Source: Rhodovulum tesquicola
GTDB lineage: Bacteria > Pseudomonadota > Alphaproteobacteria > Rhodobacterales > Rhodobacteraceae
Assembly: GCF_024128855.1 (NCBI RefSeq)
Contig: NZ_JAMYDV010000007.1
Coordinates: forward strand, 62,001 to 126,000
Length of the DNA: 64,000 nt
Direction of reading: 5' to 3'
Each line of letters opens with the position of its first letter. Positions within the stretch are counted from its first letter, which is position 1. Of this stretch, positions 16,113 through 25,132 are shown piece by piece. The notes below the pieces were generated by a model. That model searched no databases. It was not told where the DNA came from and saw only the letters and a program-made list of their open reading frames with translations. The position numbers were made by a program, and so were the translations under genes.

Positions 16113-18903
16113 CCGCGCCGCATCGTACCCGATTTCCACCCACCCCGACGACACGACACCGGATGGCCTGATCTGCCCGGCGCAGGAGATCTTCGACCGC
16201 GCTGGCTTTGCGGCGGAACTGGCCAGACTGGCCGCCGAGGGGGCCGAGCCGCGGGCCTTGCGCGACCAGATGGTGCGCCACCTGCGCGAGGCCCGGACCC
16301 GTGGCCGCGCCGCCATCTCCACGGCCTTTGCCGAACGCCCCTTCGATGCGGGACCCACGGTGCGGGCCTATACGTGGCTGACCGATTGCCTGGTGCACGG
16401 CACGCTGGGAATCGCCCGCACCCACCTGCACCCCCGCCCCAACCCGACCGAGGGCGAGCGGCTGGCCGTCTTCGCCGTGGGCGGCTATGGCCGGGGCGAG
16501 ATGGCGGCCCATTCCGACGTCGATCTGCTGTTCCTGACGCCGTGGAAGATCACGCCCTGGGCCGAGAGCGTCATCGAATCGATGCTCTACATGCTGTGGG
16601 ATCTGCACTTCAAGGTCGGCCATTCCTCACGCACGGTGAAGGATTGCCTGCGGCTGGGCCGCGAGGATTACACGATCCGCACCGCCCTGCTGGAAAACCG
16701 CTTCCTGGCCGGCCACGAGCCGCTGGACCGCGAGTTGAACGCCGCGCTGCGCGATGATCTCTTCGACGGCACCGAGGGCGATTTCATCGAGGCGAAGCTT
16801 GCCGAGCGGTCCGAACGCCACCGCAAGCAGGGCGGCCAGCGCTATGTGCTGGAACCCAATGTCAAGGAGGGCAAGGGCGGTCTTCGCGACCTGCAATCGC
16901 TCTACTGGATCGCGAAATACATCTACCGCGTGGACCGTGCCTCGCACCTGGTCAGGCTGGGCGTGTTCACCGAGGAGGAGTTCAAGGGCTTCCTGAACGC
17001 CGAACGTTTCCTGTGGGCCGTGCGCTGCCACCTGCACCTGATCACCGACAGGGCGATGGATCAATTGACCTTCGATCTGCAGGTCGAGGTGGCGGCGCGG
17101 ATGGGCTATACCGACCATGGCGGGCGCCGTGCGGTCGAGCATTTCATGCAGCACTACTTTCGCCACGCGACCACGGTGGGCGATCTGACGCGCATCTTCC
17201 TGACCAAGCTGGAAGCCGCCCATGTGAAAAGCGAGCCGCGGCTGCTGGGGCTGTTCCGGCGCCGCCGCAAGATGCCCGAGGGCTACGAGATCGCCCAGAA
17301 CCGCATGAACGTGGCCGATCCGGCGGCATTCCTGGCCGACAAGGTGAACCTGCTGCGCATCTTCGAAGAGGCGCTGAAGGCGGGCACGCTGCTGCATCCG
17401 GACGCGATGCGGCTGGTCGCGGCGAACCTGCGGCTGATCGACGACAGCGTGCGCGCCGATCCCGAGGCGCAGCGCATCTTTCTCGACCTGATGCTGAAGC
17501 ACGGCAATCCCGAGCGCGCGCTGCGTCGGATGAACGAACTGGGCGCGCTGTCGGCCTTCATCCCGGAATTCGAGCCCATCGTGGCGATGATGCAGTTCAA
17601 CGTCTATCACCACTACACGGTGGACGAGCACACGATCCAATGTGTCTCGACGCTGGCCCGGATCGAGCGGGGCGAACTGGTCGAGGAACTGCCCATCGCC
17701 AGCCGGATCCTCAAGGAGGGGGTCAATCGACGCGTGCTTTACGTCGCGCTGTTGCTGCACGATATCGGCAAGGGCCGTCCCGAGGACCATTCGGTGCTGG
17801 GCGCGCAGATCGCGCGCAAGGTGGCGCCGCGGCTGGGGCTGAAACCCGACGAGTGCGAAACCGTCGAATGGCTGGTGCGCTATCACCTGCTGATGTCCGA
17901 CATGGCGCAGAAACGCGACCTGTCCGACCCGCGCACGGTGCGCGACTTCGCCAAGGCGGTGCAGAACAAGAAGCGGCTGGATCTCCTGACGGTGCTGACG
18001 GTCTGCGACATCATCGGGGTCGGCCCCGGCACCTGGAACAACTGGAAGGCGCAACTGATCCGCCAGCTTTACCGCGAAACCGCGACCGCGCTGGAAAAGG
18101 GGCTGGAGGCCGTCAACCGCCGCACCCGCGAGGATCAGGCCAAGCGCGCGCTTCGCGAGGCGCTGGCCGACTGGGACAAGAAGGATCTGCGCGCCGAGAC
18201 CGCCCGCCACTACCCGCCCTACTGGACCGGCCTGCCGGGCGGGACGCATGCGGTCTTTGCCCGGCTGCTGCGCGATCTGGGGGATGACGAGATCCGCATC
18301 GACCTGGCCGAGGATGCCGATCACGATGCCACCCGCGTCTGTTTCGCGCTGGCTGACCATCCGGGCATCTTCTCGCGGCTGGCGGGCGCGCTGGCGCTGG
18401 TCGGCGCGAACGTGGTGGACGCGCGCACATATACCACCAAGGACGGCTATGCGACCGCCGTCTTCTGGGTGCAGGATTCCGACGGCACCCCCTACGAGGG
18501 CGCGCGCCTTCCCCGCCTGCGCCAGATGATCGACAAGACGCTGGCGGGCGAGATCCGGCCGCGCGAAAAGCTTGCCGACCGCGACAAGCTGAAGAAGCGC
18601 GAAAAGGGCTTCCGCTTCCCCACCTCGATCACCTTCGACAACGAGGGATCGGAAATCTACACCATCATCGAGGTCGACACCCGCGACCGCCCGGGCCTGC
18701 TCTACGATCTGGCGCGCGTGCTGGCCGACAGCAATGTCTATATCGCCTCGGCCGTGATCGCGACCTATGGCGCGCAGGTCGTGGACAGCTTCTATGTCAA
18801 GGACAGCTTCGGGCTGAAGCTGCATTCCCGCTCTCGCCAGGAGTCGCTGGAGAAGAAACTGCGCGCCGCCATCGAGCGGGGCGCGGAACGGGCGGGCGGG
18901 TGA
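16072..18903 (+). CDS. glnD: [Protein-PII] uridylyltransferase / uridylyl-removing enzyme
   Basis: Bifunctional nitrogen sensor that uridylylates PII proteins when glutamine is low and deuridylylates them when it is high. Order: nucleotidyltransferase domain (VGGYGRGEMAAHSDVDLLFL near residues 136-155), PII-UTase helical region (GKGGLRDLQSLYWI), HD hydrolase (LLHDIGKGRPEDHS near 560), and two C-terminal ACT domains (DHPGIFSRLAGAL; DRPGLLYDLARVL). 943 residues from a TTG at 16072, inside the preceding gene; no in-frame ATG precedes the conserved region, and a second TTG at 16093 is possible. murJ follows with a TGATG overlap. Confidence 0.95.
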   Translation: MTPPPEALPVPVHSRAASYPISTHPDDTTPDGLICPAQEIFDRAGFAAELARLAAEGAEPRALRDQMVRHLREARTRGRAAISTAFAERPFDAGPTVRAYTWLTDCLVHGTLGIARTHLHPRPNPTEGERLAVFAVGGYGRGEMAAHSDVDLLFLTPWKITPWAESVIESMLYMLWDLHFKVGHSSRTVKDCLRLGREDYTIRTALLENRFLAGHEPLDRELNAALRDDLFDGTEGDFIEAKLAERSERHRKQGGQRYVLEPNVKEGKGGLRDLQSLYWIAKYIYRVDRASHLVRLGVFTEEEFKGFLNAERFLWAVRCHLHLITDRAMDQLTFDLQVEVAARMGYTDHGGRRAVEHFMQHYFRHATTVGDLTRIFLTKLEAAHVKSEPRLLGLFRRRRKMPEGYEIAQNRMNVADPAAFLADKVNLLRIFEEALKAGTLLHPDAMRLVAANLRLIDDSVRADPEAQRIFLDLMLKHGNPERALRRMNELGALSAFIPEFEPIVAMMQFNVYHHYTVDEHTIQCVSTLARIERGELVEELPIASRILKEGVNRRVLYVALLLHDIGKGRPEDHSVLGAQIARKVAPRLGLKPDECETVEWLVRYHLLMSDMAQKRDLSDPRTVRDFAKAVQNKKRLDLLTVLTVCDIIGVGPGTWNNWKAQLIRQLYRETATALEKGLEAVNRRTREDQAKRALREALADWDKKDLRAETARHYPPYWTGLPGGTHAVFARLLRDLGDDEIRIDLAEDADHDATRVCFALADHPGIFSRLAGALALVGANVVDARTYTTKDGYATAVFWVQDSDGTPYEGARLPRLRQMIDKTLAGEIRPREKLADRDKLKKREKGFRFPTSITFDNEGSEIYTIIEVDTRDRPGLLYDLARVLADSNVYIASAVIATYGAQVVDSFYVKDSFGLKLHSRSRQESLEKKLRAAIERGAERAGG

Positions 18904-20447
18904 TGCAGCCGATCCGCCTGGTCGCGGGCTTCGTGACGGTCGGCGTCTGGACCTTTGTCAGCCGCATCATGGGATTCGTGCGCGACATCCTGATCGCGGC
19001 CTATCTGGGCGCGGGGCCGGTGGCCGAGGCGTTCCTGATCGCCTTTTCGCTGCCCAACATGTTCCGCCGCTTCTTTGCCGAGGGCGCGTTCAACATGGCC
19101 TTCGTGCCGATGTTCGCGAAAAAGCTCGAAGGTGGCGACGACGCGCTGGGATTCGCGCGCGATGCCTTTACCGGGCTGGCGACGATCCTGATCGTCTTTA
19201 CCCTGCTCGCGCAGGTGGCGATGCCGTTCCTCGTGCTGGCCATGGCCGGGGGCTTCGCTGCGGACGAACGGTTCGACCTTGCGGTGGATTACGGCCGGGT
19301 CGCCTTTCCCTACATCCTGTTCATCTCGCTGGCCGCGCTGTTGTCCGGCGTGCTGAACGCGACGGGGCGCTTTGTCGCCGCCGCCGCCGCGCCGGTGCTG
19401 CTGAACCTCCTGTTCGTCGTGGCGATGGTGGTGGCGGCCCGGATGGGCTGGCCTATCGGCGACACGCTGGCCTGGACCGTGCCGGTCGCGGGGATCGCGC
19501 AGCTCGCACTCGTCTGGGTCGCGGCCTCGCGCGCGGGGTTCCGGCTGACCATCCGACTGCCCAGGATGACGCCCGAACTGAGGCGGCTGGCGATCATTGC
19601 CGCCCCTGCCGCGCTGGCGGGCGGCGTGGTGCAGGTGAACCTGCTGATCGGCCGTCAGGTCGCCAGCTTCTTCGAGGGGGCGGTGGCCTGGCTGTCCTAT
19701 GCCGACCGGCTGTACCAGTTGCCGCTGGGCGTTGTCGGCATCGCCATCGGCGTGGTGCTGCTGCCGGACCTGTCGCGGCGGCTGCGGGCCGAGGACACCA
19801 ATGGCGGGCGCGACGCGTTCAACCGCGCGGGCGAGATGGCGCTGGCGCTGACGGTTCCGGCCGCCGTGGCGCTGGCCGTGATCCCCGGCGCGATTGTCGG
19901 CGTGCTGTTCCAGCGCGGCGCCTTCGATGCGTCCGACACCGCGGCCACCGCGCTGGCGGTGGCGGTCTATGGCGCGGGGCTGCCTGCCTTCGTGATGCAG
20001 AAGGTGCTGCAACCGCTGTTCTTCGCGCGCGAGGATACGCGGCGGCCGTTCTACTATGCGCTCTGGGCGCTGGCCGTGAACGCCGCCCTGGCCATCGGGC
20101 TTGCGCCCTTCATCGGCTATATCGCGGCGGCCTGGGGCACCATGCTGGCGGGCTGGGCGATGGTTGCGCTGCTGTGGCGCGGCTCGCGCCGCTATGGCGC
20201 GGCGGCGACGCTGGACGACCGGTTCCGCGCGCGGATCTGGCGTATCCTCGCGGCCTCGGCGCTGATGGGCGCGGTCCTCCTGCTGACGGCCTGGGCGCTG
20301 GCGCCCTGGCTGGAGGCCGGCCGGATCCGCTATGCAGCGCTCGCCGGGCTGGTGGGGATCGGGATGCTCGCCTATTTCGGCGCGGGCCACCTTCTGGGCG
20401 CGTTCCGCCTGTCCGAGTTCCGCCGTGCGCTGCGCCGTCAGCGGTGA
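18903..20447 (+). CDS. murJ: Lipid II flippase MurJ
   Basis: 514-residue MOP-superfamily membrane protein with about 14 helices that flips lipid II across the inner membrane for peptidoglycan synthesis. The N-terminus GVWTFVSRIMGFVRDILIAA and LPNMFRRFFAEGAFNMAFVP are hallmark MurJ/MviN segments; LYQLPLGVVGIAIGVVLLPDLSR is also typical (about residues 275-297). ATG 18903 shares bases with the glnD stop; a GTG one codon upstream is possible. Its last 10 bases overlap the end of the convergent rhomboid gene. Confidence 0.95.
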   Translation: MQPIRLVAGFVTVGVWTFVSRIMGFVRDILIAAYLGAGPVAEAFLIAFSLPNMFRRFFAEGAFNMAFVPMFAKKLEGGDDALGFARDAFTGLATILIVFTLLAQVAMPFLVLAMAGGFAADERFDLAVDYGRVAFPYILFISLAALLSGVLNATGRFVAAAAAPVLLNLLFVVAMVVAARMGWPIGDTLAWTVPVAGIAQLALVWVAASRAGFRLTIRLPRMTPELRRLAIIAAPAALAGGVVQVNLLIGRQVASFFEGAVAWLSYADRLYQLPLGVVGIAIGVVLLPDLSRRLRAEDTNGGRDAFNRAGEMALALTVPAAVALAVIPGAIVGVLFQRGAFDASDTAATALAVAVYGAGLPAFVMQKVLQPLFFAREDTRRPFYYALWALAVNAALAIGLAPFIGYIAAAWGTMLAGWAMVALLWRGSRRYGAAATLDDRFRARIWRILAASALMGAVLLLTAWALAPWLEAGRIRYAALAGLVGIGMLAYFGAGHLLGAFRLSEFRRALRRQR

Positions 20448-21124
20448 CGGATCCGCGCCCGGACCCGGCCCCAGCCGCCCGGGCTGACGACAAAGGACAT
20501 CAGGAAGCCGGTGGCGAAACCCGCGAGGTCCGCCAGCCAATCGTTGTTGCCCCCGAACAGCAGGCCGAAGACCAACTGGATCGCCAGCAGGATGCCGATC
20601 AGCGAGAAGGCGCGATACTGGTTCGTCCCGGTCCCGGCCAGCCGCACCCACAGAAGGAAGGTGAAGGCCCCGATCAGCCCGTAGACCGCCGGGAACCCGC
20701 CCACCAGAGGCGCGGGATCGTTCAGCAACAGGCCATAGGCCACCGCCCCCATGATCGCCGAGCCGAAGAACACCGCCAGAACCGCCCAGGGCCGGAAGAC
20801 CTCGGCCACCATCTTGCCCAGCGCCAGGATGAAGACGACGACAAAGACCGCATGCGTCACGCCGCCATGCACGAAGGGATAGGTCACGAAACGCATCAGG
20901 TGCTGCGGCGGATAGCGCCCCTCGGCCAGCATCCAGTCGAAGACCTGCCCCGAGAAGGCATAGTCCTGAAATGCCTCCAGCCGCCAGCCCACCGCGCCCG
21001 GCCCGCCCAGGATGCCGCGCGCCCCAAGGCTCAGGACCACCTCCATCGCGATGACCGGCAGAACCAGAAGCCAGATCACCGCGGGCAGCGGATTCAGCGG
21101 ATGGGCGTTCGGATCGGGGGACAT
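20438..21124 (-). CDS. Rhomboid-fold membrane protein lacking the Ser-His dyad (probable pseudoprotease)
   Basis: 228-residue protein with about six membrane segments in the rhomboid arrangement. The block [17 protein letters not shown] aligns with the GASGAVFG-type motif that holds the catalytic Ser in active rhomboids, but Phe-Pro replaces Ser-Gly. In the last helix [13 protein letters not shown] aligns with the usual AHLGGFLAG; the catalytic His is replaced by Asp. It is therefore predicted to be proteolytically inactive. Start ATG 21124. It is divergent from trpS and its end overlaps the convergent murJ end. Confidence 0.8.
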   Translation of the reverse strand: MSPDPNAHPLNPLPAVIWLLVLPVIAMEVVLSLGARGILGGPGAVGWRLEAFQDYAFSGQVFDWMLAEGRYPPQHLMRFVTYPFVHGGVTHAVFVVVFILALGKMVAEVFRPWAVLAVFFGSAIMGAVAYGLLLNDPAPLVGGFPAVYGLIGAFTFLLWVRLAGTGTNQYRAFSLIGILLAIQLVFGLLFGGNNDWLADLAGFATGFLMSFVVSPGGWGRVRARIRHR

Positions 21125-21140
21125 GCGGCACGGGCCTCGG

Positions 21141-21169
21141 TTGACGGTGTTGCCCCGCATGGGTAAGCG
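21141..21169 (+). promoter_or_regulatory. Candidate sigma-70 promoter for trpS
   Basis: TTGACG (21141-21146) and TAAGCG (21164-21169) are separated by 17 bases, about 35 bases upstream of the trpS ATG. The -35 is good, the -10 weak. Confidence 0.4.
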
Positions 21170-21203
21170 AGCGAGGCAACAAATTCCAGACGGAGATGAC
21201 CCC

Positions 21204-22235
21204 ATGACCGAGGTGGTCCACACACCGCGCGTCTTTTCCGGCATCCAGCCCTCGGGCGGGCTGACGCTGGGCAACTATCTCGGCGCGCTCAAGCGCTTCG
21301 TCGAGACCCAGGAGAGCGGCGGCATCGAGACGGTCTATTGCATCGTCGACATGCACGCGATCACCGTCTGGCAGGATCCCGGGAAGCTGACCCATGCCAC
21401 GCGCGAACTGGCCGCAGGCTTCATCGCCAGCGGGATCGACCCCGCCCGCTCGATCCTGTTCAACCAGTCGCAGGTGCCTGCCCATGCGCAACTGGCCTGG
21501 ATCTTCAACTGCGTCGCGCGGCTGGGCTGGATGCAGCGCATGACCCAGTTCAAGGACAAGGCGGGCAAGAATTCCGAGAACGTGTCGCTGGGCCTGTTCG
21601 CCTATCCCGCGCTGATGGCGGCCGATATCCTTGTCTATCACGCGACCCATGTTCCGGTGGGCGAGGACCAGAAACAGCATGTGGAACTGACCCGTGACAT
21701 CGCGGCCAAGTTCAACAACGATTTCGGGGTGGAGTTCTTCCCGCTACCCGAGCCGGTGATCGAGGGCGCGGCGACGCGGGTGATGTCCTTGCGCGACGGT
21801 ACCAAGAAGATGTCGAAATCCGACCCTTCGGACATGAGCCGCATCAACCTGACCGACGATGCCGACACGATCTCGAAAAAGATCCGCAAGGCCAAGACCG
21901 ACCCAGAGCCCCTGCCCGAGACGCTGGAGGGGCTGGAGGGTCGGCCCGAGGCGCGCAACCTCGTGAACATCTACGCCGCCCTTGCGGAACTGACGCCCGA
22001 GCAGGTGATCGCGGAACATGGCGGCCAGCAATTCGGGACGTTCAAGCCCTCGCTCGCCGATCTGGCGGTGGCGCGGCTGGCGCCGATCACTGCCGAGATG
22101 GGGCGGCTGATGCAGGACCCGGCCGAGATCGACCGCATCCTTGCCGCGGGGGCCGAGCGCGCGAACGAGATCGCCGCGCCGATCCTCAAGCGCAGCTACG
22201 AGATCGTGGGGATGGTGGGCACCGGGGCCGCCTAG
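21204..22235 (+). CDS. trpS: Tryptophanyl-tRNA synthetase
   Basis: Class I aminoacyl-tRNA synthetase charging tRNA-Trp; 343 residues. The HIGH-equivalent region is [18 protein letters not shown] (about residues 13-30) and the KMSKS motif is intact in [12 protein letters not shown] (about 198-209). [20 protein letters not shown] is the family substrate-binding block. ATG 21204 is preceded by GGAGA; the ATG at 21196 runs into a stop within four codons. An uncharacterised membrane-protein gene follows after 4 bases. Confidence 0.97.
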   Translation: MTEVVHTPRVFSGIQPSGGLTLGNYLGALKRFVETQESGGIETVYCIVDMHAITVWQDPGKLTHATRELAAGFIASGIDPARSILFNQSQVPAHAQLAWIFNCVARLGWMQRMTQFKDKAGKNSENVSLGLFAYPALMAADILVYHATHVPVGEDQKQHVELTRDIAAKFNNDFGVEFFPLPEPVIEGAATRVMSLRDGTKKMSKSDPSDMSRINLTDDADTISKKIRKAKTDPEPLPETLEGLEGRPEARNLVNIYAALAELTPEQVIAEHGGQQFGTFKPSLADLAVARLAPITAEMGRLMQDPAEIDRILAAGAERANEIAAPILKRSYEIVGMVGTGAA

Positions 22236-22239
22236 ACCC

Positions 22240-23307
22240 ATGCGGCGGGCGGCGCGGGCGATCCTGACGCTGCTGCTCGCGATTTCGCTTGCGCTTTGCC
22301 TCTGGTCGGGCTGGTCGCTGGCGACCGGCTGGCCGGGCAGCATCTTCGTTGACGCCGGGGCCGCACGGATCGAGGCGGAGTTGACCCGGCAATTGGCCCG
22401 CGCCGCCGGTGACGGGCGCATGGTCGCACGGCTCGATGCGCTTCTGGACGAGGCCCCGCGCAACTGGATGGCGATCGACGCCGTGGCCGAGGAACTGGCC
22501 CGACAGAACGTGGCGCTGCCGCCCGAACTGGAGGCCCGGCGCGCAAGCCTGCGCGCCGCCGATACCGGCACGCTGAAAATGGCGGGGGCCTGCTTGCGCT
22601 GCGCCCGCAACGTGGCCGACTGCGATTTGTCCGCCGCGCTGCTCTGCGGGGCGGCGGTCCAGTTGTCGCCCGTGGGCGACGTGCAATCCCTCGCGCGCGA
22701 GGGCCGCGCCTACCTGCGCGGGGATGCGGTTGACCGCGTCGACGTTCTGCTTTCGGCCCTTGGTCTTTCGGCGGTCGTGCTGGTGCCGCTGACCGGCGGC
22801 AGCAGCAGCGCGGTCAAGCTCGGTGCGGGCCTGGCAAAGCTTGCCCACGGCATGGGGCGCCTGCCGACAGGCCTCACGCGCACGCTTGAGGACTCCGCCA
22901 GGAACGGCCTCGACTGGCAGCGCCTGGCCGACGCGCGCAGCGTCGCGGACCTCAAGGCGCTGATGCGTCCCGAGCGGCTTCGGCCGACGATTGACCTGCT
23001 GAAGGATGGCGGGCGCATGAAGACCGCCGTCGGACTCGCTGACACGCTGCACCTGCTCGACGCAGCCGAGGATGCAGGCGACCTGCGCCGCCTTGCGAAC
23101 ATCGCCGAGGCCGCGCCCACACGCAGCATCGCCGGGCTGGAGGTGCTGGGCAAGTCGCGCCTGCTGCGCCTTGCCACGCGACTCTCGGACGCCGCGGCGC
23201 ACCTCCTGGCGGCGCTGGCCGGGTTGCTTGCATCCCTGATCGGGCTCTTCCACCAGGCACTCGTCTCTGCGGTGTTGCGTCGCCTGCGCCGCGCCGCCCA
23301 AGACTGA
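22240..23307 (+). CDS. Uncharacterised membrane-anchored protein
   Basis: 355 residues, not recognised. One N-terminal membrane anchor (ILTLLLAISLALCLWSGWSL), an Ala/Arg-rich probably periplasmic helical region with two nearby Cys in LRCARNVADCD (about residues 115-125) and another in LLCGAA, a second hydrophobic stretch (VLLSALGLSAVVLVPLTGG, about 168-186), and a third near the C-terminus (LLAALAGLLASLIGLFHQAL). It starts 4 bases after trpS and is probably co-transcribed with it. Codon use resembles its neighbours. No enzymatic motif is visible. Confidence 0.75.
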   Translation: MRRAARAILTLLLAISLALCLWSGWSLATGWPGSIFVDAGAARIEAELTRQLARAAGDGRMVARLDALLDEAPRNWMAIDAVAEELARQNVALPPELEARRASLRAADTGTLKMAGACLRCARNVADCDLSAALLCGAAVQLSPVGDVQSLAREGRAYLRGDAVDRVDVLLSALGLSAVVLVPLTGGSSSAVKLGAGLAKLAHGMGRLPTGLTRTLEDSARNGLDWQRLADARSVADLKALMRPERLRPTIDLLKDGGRMKTAVGLADTLHLLDAAEDAGDLRRLANIAEAAPTRSIAGLEVLGKSRLLRLATRLSDAAAHLLAALAGLLASLIGLFHQALVSAVLRRLRRAAQD

Positions 23308-23623
23308 TCCGCGGCGCTGCGCACGGGTCACGGTAGGTGCCCCGTGCAAGTGTGGCCGCATCCGTACCCCCGGGGCGGCCATGAAGCTGCGCTCGACTTC
23401 CTCGGGCGCCCCCGGGACCGAGACCGGGGGCCTCCGCGAAAGCAGCACCTGTGACAAGCTGGCGACGAGCGAGACGAAGGTCGCCTTCGCCGGCGCGACG
23501 GCGGCAAGCGCGCGCGGGTGCCGGCCGCCCGCGATGAACCCCGTTACCAGACCCGCCCATGTGGCCCAGCCGAACGGCCAGTTCTTGGGGATCTGCACGC
23601 CGACCAGGCGCGCTTGGCACGGC
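23308..23623. other. 316-base region without an assignable gene
   Basis: Between the convergent ends of the membrane-protein gene and the sulfotransferase-like gene. A minus-strand frame reads through here (PFGWATWAGLVTGFIAGG, then AKATFVSLVASLSQVLLSR) and looks protein-like for about 90 residues, but has no good start, ribosome site or recognised family. It may be the remnant of a gene lost next to the sulfotransferase-like insertion. No hairpin terminator was found. Confidence 0.4.
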
Positions 23624-24733
23624 TCAGTCGGGCGGCGCGTTCCGCAACCCGGCAAGCCAGTCGCGCCGGGCCCCTCGGCCAGGGAGCCAGCCGAATCCGG
23701 GAGGCGAATTGCCGACCCACGCGCTTCGACCGAGTTCGTCGATCATCCTGCGCTGTTTCTCGCGGTCGATCACTATGATGTCCGTGAGACTGGGCTGTTC
23801 GGGAACGGGCGGCCGTCGCGGCCAGGCGTCTGGGCAAGTGCCGTAGTCATAGCCTGGAAAGACGACTCCGAAAGTCTCGCGCAGCCAGAGCGGGTCATCC
23901 GAGGCGGAATCGAGCCAGACGGACAATTCGGGCCGCAGCCGCGGACGGGTCGGTCCGATCCTGTCCTCGATCTGCCGGATCGCCCGCATCAGCGCAGTCG
24001 TATCGCTGGTAAAGACATCGTCATTGTCATGGTGGAAGTCCTGCCGGTATTGCCGCACAAGGGTCATCGCCTCGCCCGAAAGCGAAATGTTCCCGTCACG
24101 CCCCTCCCTCAGGTCGCTGCGCGAGAGCCCCGACACGCTAAGATAAGCGTTCACGAAATCCGCCACGAGATCGCCCTCGCAAAGGGTCGCTCGATCATAG
24201 GTCCGTATCAGGACGTTCCCGGCCCCGAAAACGTCCATGTAAGGCTCCAGGACCTGTCTGCAATTCAGCGGACCGGGCAGCGGCACCTTCCATGATGCCT
24301 TGATCTTCTGCTGAAGCCCGGACAGGTAGTGGTCGGAAGGCCGCCGCACATAGCCCGCGATCCTGATATGGTCGGCTCCGAGCGACAGGATGTCCTCCCT
24401 CAAGGCCGCGAGGCGGTCCGTGGGCAGGACGCCGAACAGCCCTTCGTTGGAGAGAACCAGGATTTCGGGCGAGGTCTTTCGCAACTGGCGGCCAAGCCGC
24501 GCGAACCAGGCCTTGCGCTGGTCATCGTGCCGCGTCTCGTCCGGAAACCGGCTGGCGCCGTCGCGCCCCAGGCTGCCGATCCCCACGAGAAGAATCCGAT
24601 GCTTGCTCTTGTGCCGCGGGCTGCGCGGATAGGCGATTCCATGGGCGGCAAGGACACGCTCCGACCGGCGGAACGTTTTCTGAAGGATCGTCGTTCCGGT
24701 CTTGGGGGCACCAATATGAAGGATGACCTGCAT
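23624..24733 (-). CDS. Sulfotransferase-like P-loop protein
   Basis: 369 residues. The N-terminus MQVILHIGAPKTGTTILQ carries the 5'-phosphosulfate loop of PAPS-dependent sulfotransferases (K-T-G-T-T). Later RIAGYVRRPSDHYLSGLQQ matches the 3'-phosphate-binding R...S block (about residues 145-163). Acceptor unknown; such solitary genes often act on surface glycans. ATG 24733 is chosen since the motif normally begins within ten residues of the N-terminus. Codon use is slightly less GC-biased than neighbours and it is flanked by two long gene-free stretches, suggesting an inserted gene. Confidence 0.75.
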   Translation of the reverse strand: MQVILHIGAPKTGTTILQKTFRRSERVLAAHGIAYPRSPRHKSKHRILLVGIGSLGRDGASRFPDETRHDDQRKAWFARLGRQLRKTSPEILVLSNEGLFGVLPTDRLAALREDILSLGADHIRIAGYVRRPSDHYLSGLQQKIKASWKVPLPGPLNCRQVLEPYMDVFGAGNVLIRTYDRATLCEGDLVADFVNAYLSVSGLSRSDLREGRDGNISLSGEAMTLVRQYRQDFHHDNDDVFTSDTTALMRAIRQIEDRIGPTRPRLRPELSVWLDSASDDPLWLRETFGVVFPGYDYGTCPDAWPRRPPVPEQPSLTDIIVIDREKQRRMIDELGRSAWVGNSPPGFGWLPGRGARRDWLAGLRNAPPD

Positions 24734-25132
24734 GCCGCGTCGGGCTCCCTGGCTGATGGCGGTGACCCGTTCCCTCCTAAGGCTCCTGCCTCTGCGGCTC
24801 AATTCCCCAATTGCCGCGTCGTCGGCAGGCAGCCTCCGATGGTTTCACGAAACCGATTCCAATCCGACATGGTCCCGACTCATGTTCGGCGAATAACTTG
24901 CATGTCCGGTCGCGCCTGGCCGGTCCCCGGGGTCGTGATTCCCCAAGTCCGGCACAGTCGATCCGCCCTTGCCGCCCCGGGAATTCCGGCGAGCAGCCTT
25001 CGCCCGGCAGGCTCGCCCAACGCCCCCGGCCGCCCCGCCGGGGGCGTTTCCTTTGCGCTCTGGACGCTCCTGCGCCCCGGGTCTAGGGTGCGCCCGTATT
25101 CGCGAAAGGCGGGTCCACGAAAGGGGTCATAC
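24734..25132. other. 399-base region upstream of ilvE with possible leader or small RNA
   Basis: Contains a perfect palindrome GGTTTCACGAAACC (24841-24854) in a locally AT-richer stretch, then a GC-rich structured segment ending in an intrinsic terminator (listed separately) 79 bases before ilvE. No ORF longer than about 90 residues has protein-like composition. The terminator is on the plus strand, yet the nearest upstream plus-strand gene ends 1.7 kb away, so a short transcript probably starts inside this region. Confidence 0.5.
24989..25054 (+). terminator. Stem-loop plus intrinsic terminator upstream of ilvE
   Basis: A first stem GCGAGC/GCTCGC (24989-24994 with 25011-25016) is followed at once by a perfect 12-bp stem, AACGCCCCCGGC (25019-25030) with GCCGGGGGCGTT (25037-25048), a 6-base loop, and the tail TTTCCTTT (25047-25054). 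This is the clearest intrinsic terminator in the window, and it reads towards ilvE. Confidence 0.75.

Noticed and set aside
18792-21680. 962-codon minus-strand frame opposite murJ
   Set aside because: Antisense artefact; it also crosses the real rhomboid gene in another frame.
24841-24854. GGTTTCACGAAACC as a regulator operator
   Set aside because: Perfect palindrome but single, with no regulator gene nearby and no second copy; kept only as a description of the gap.
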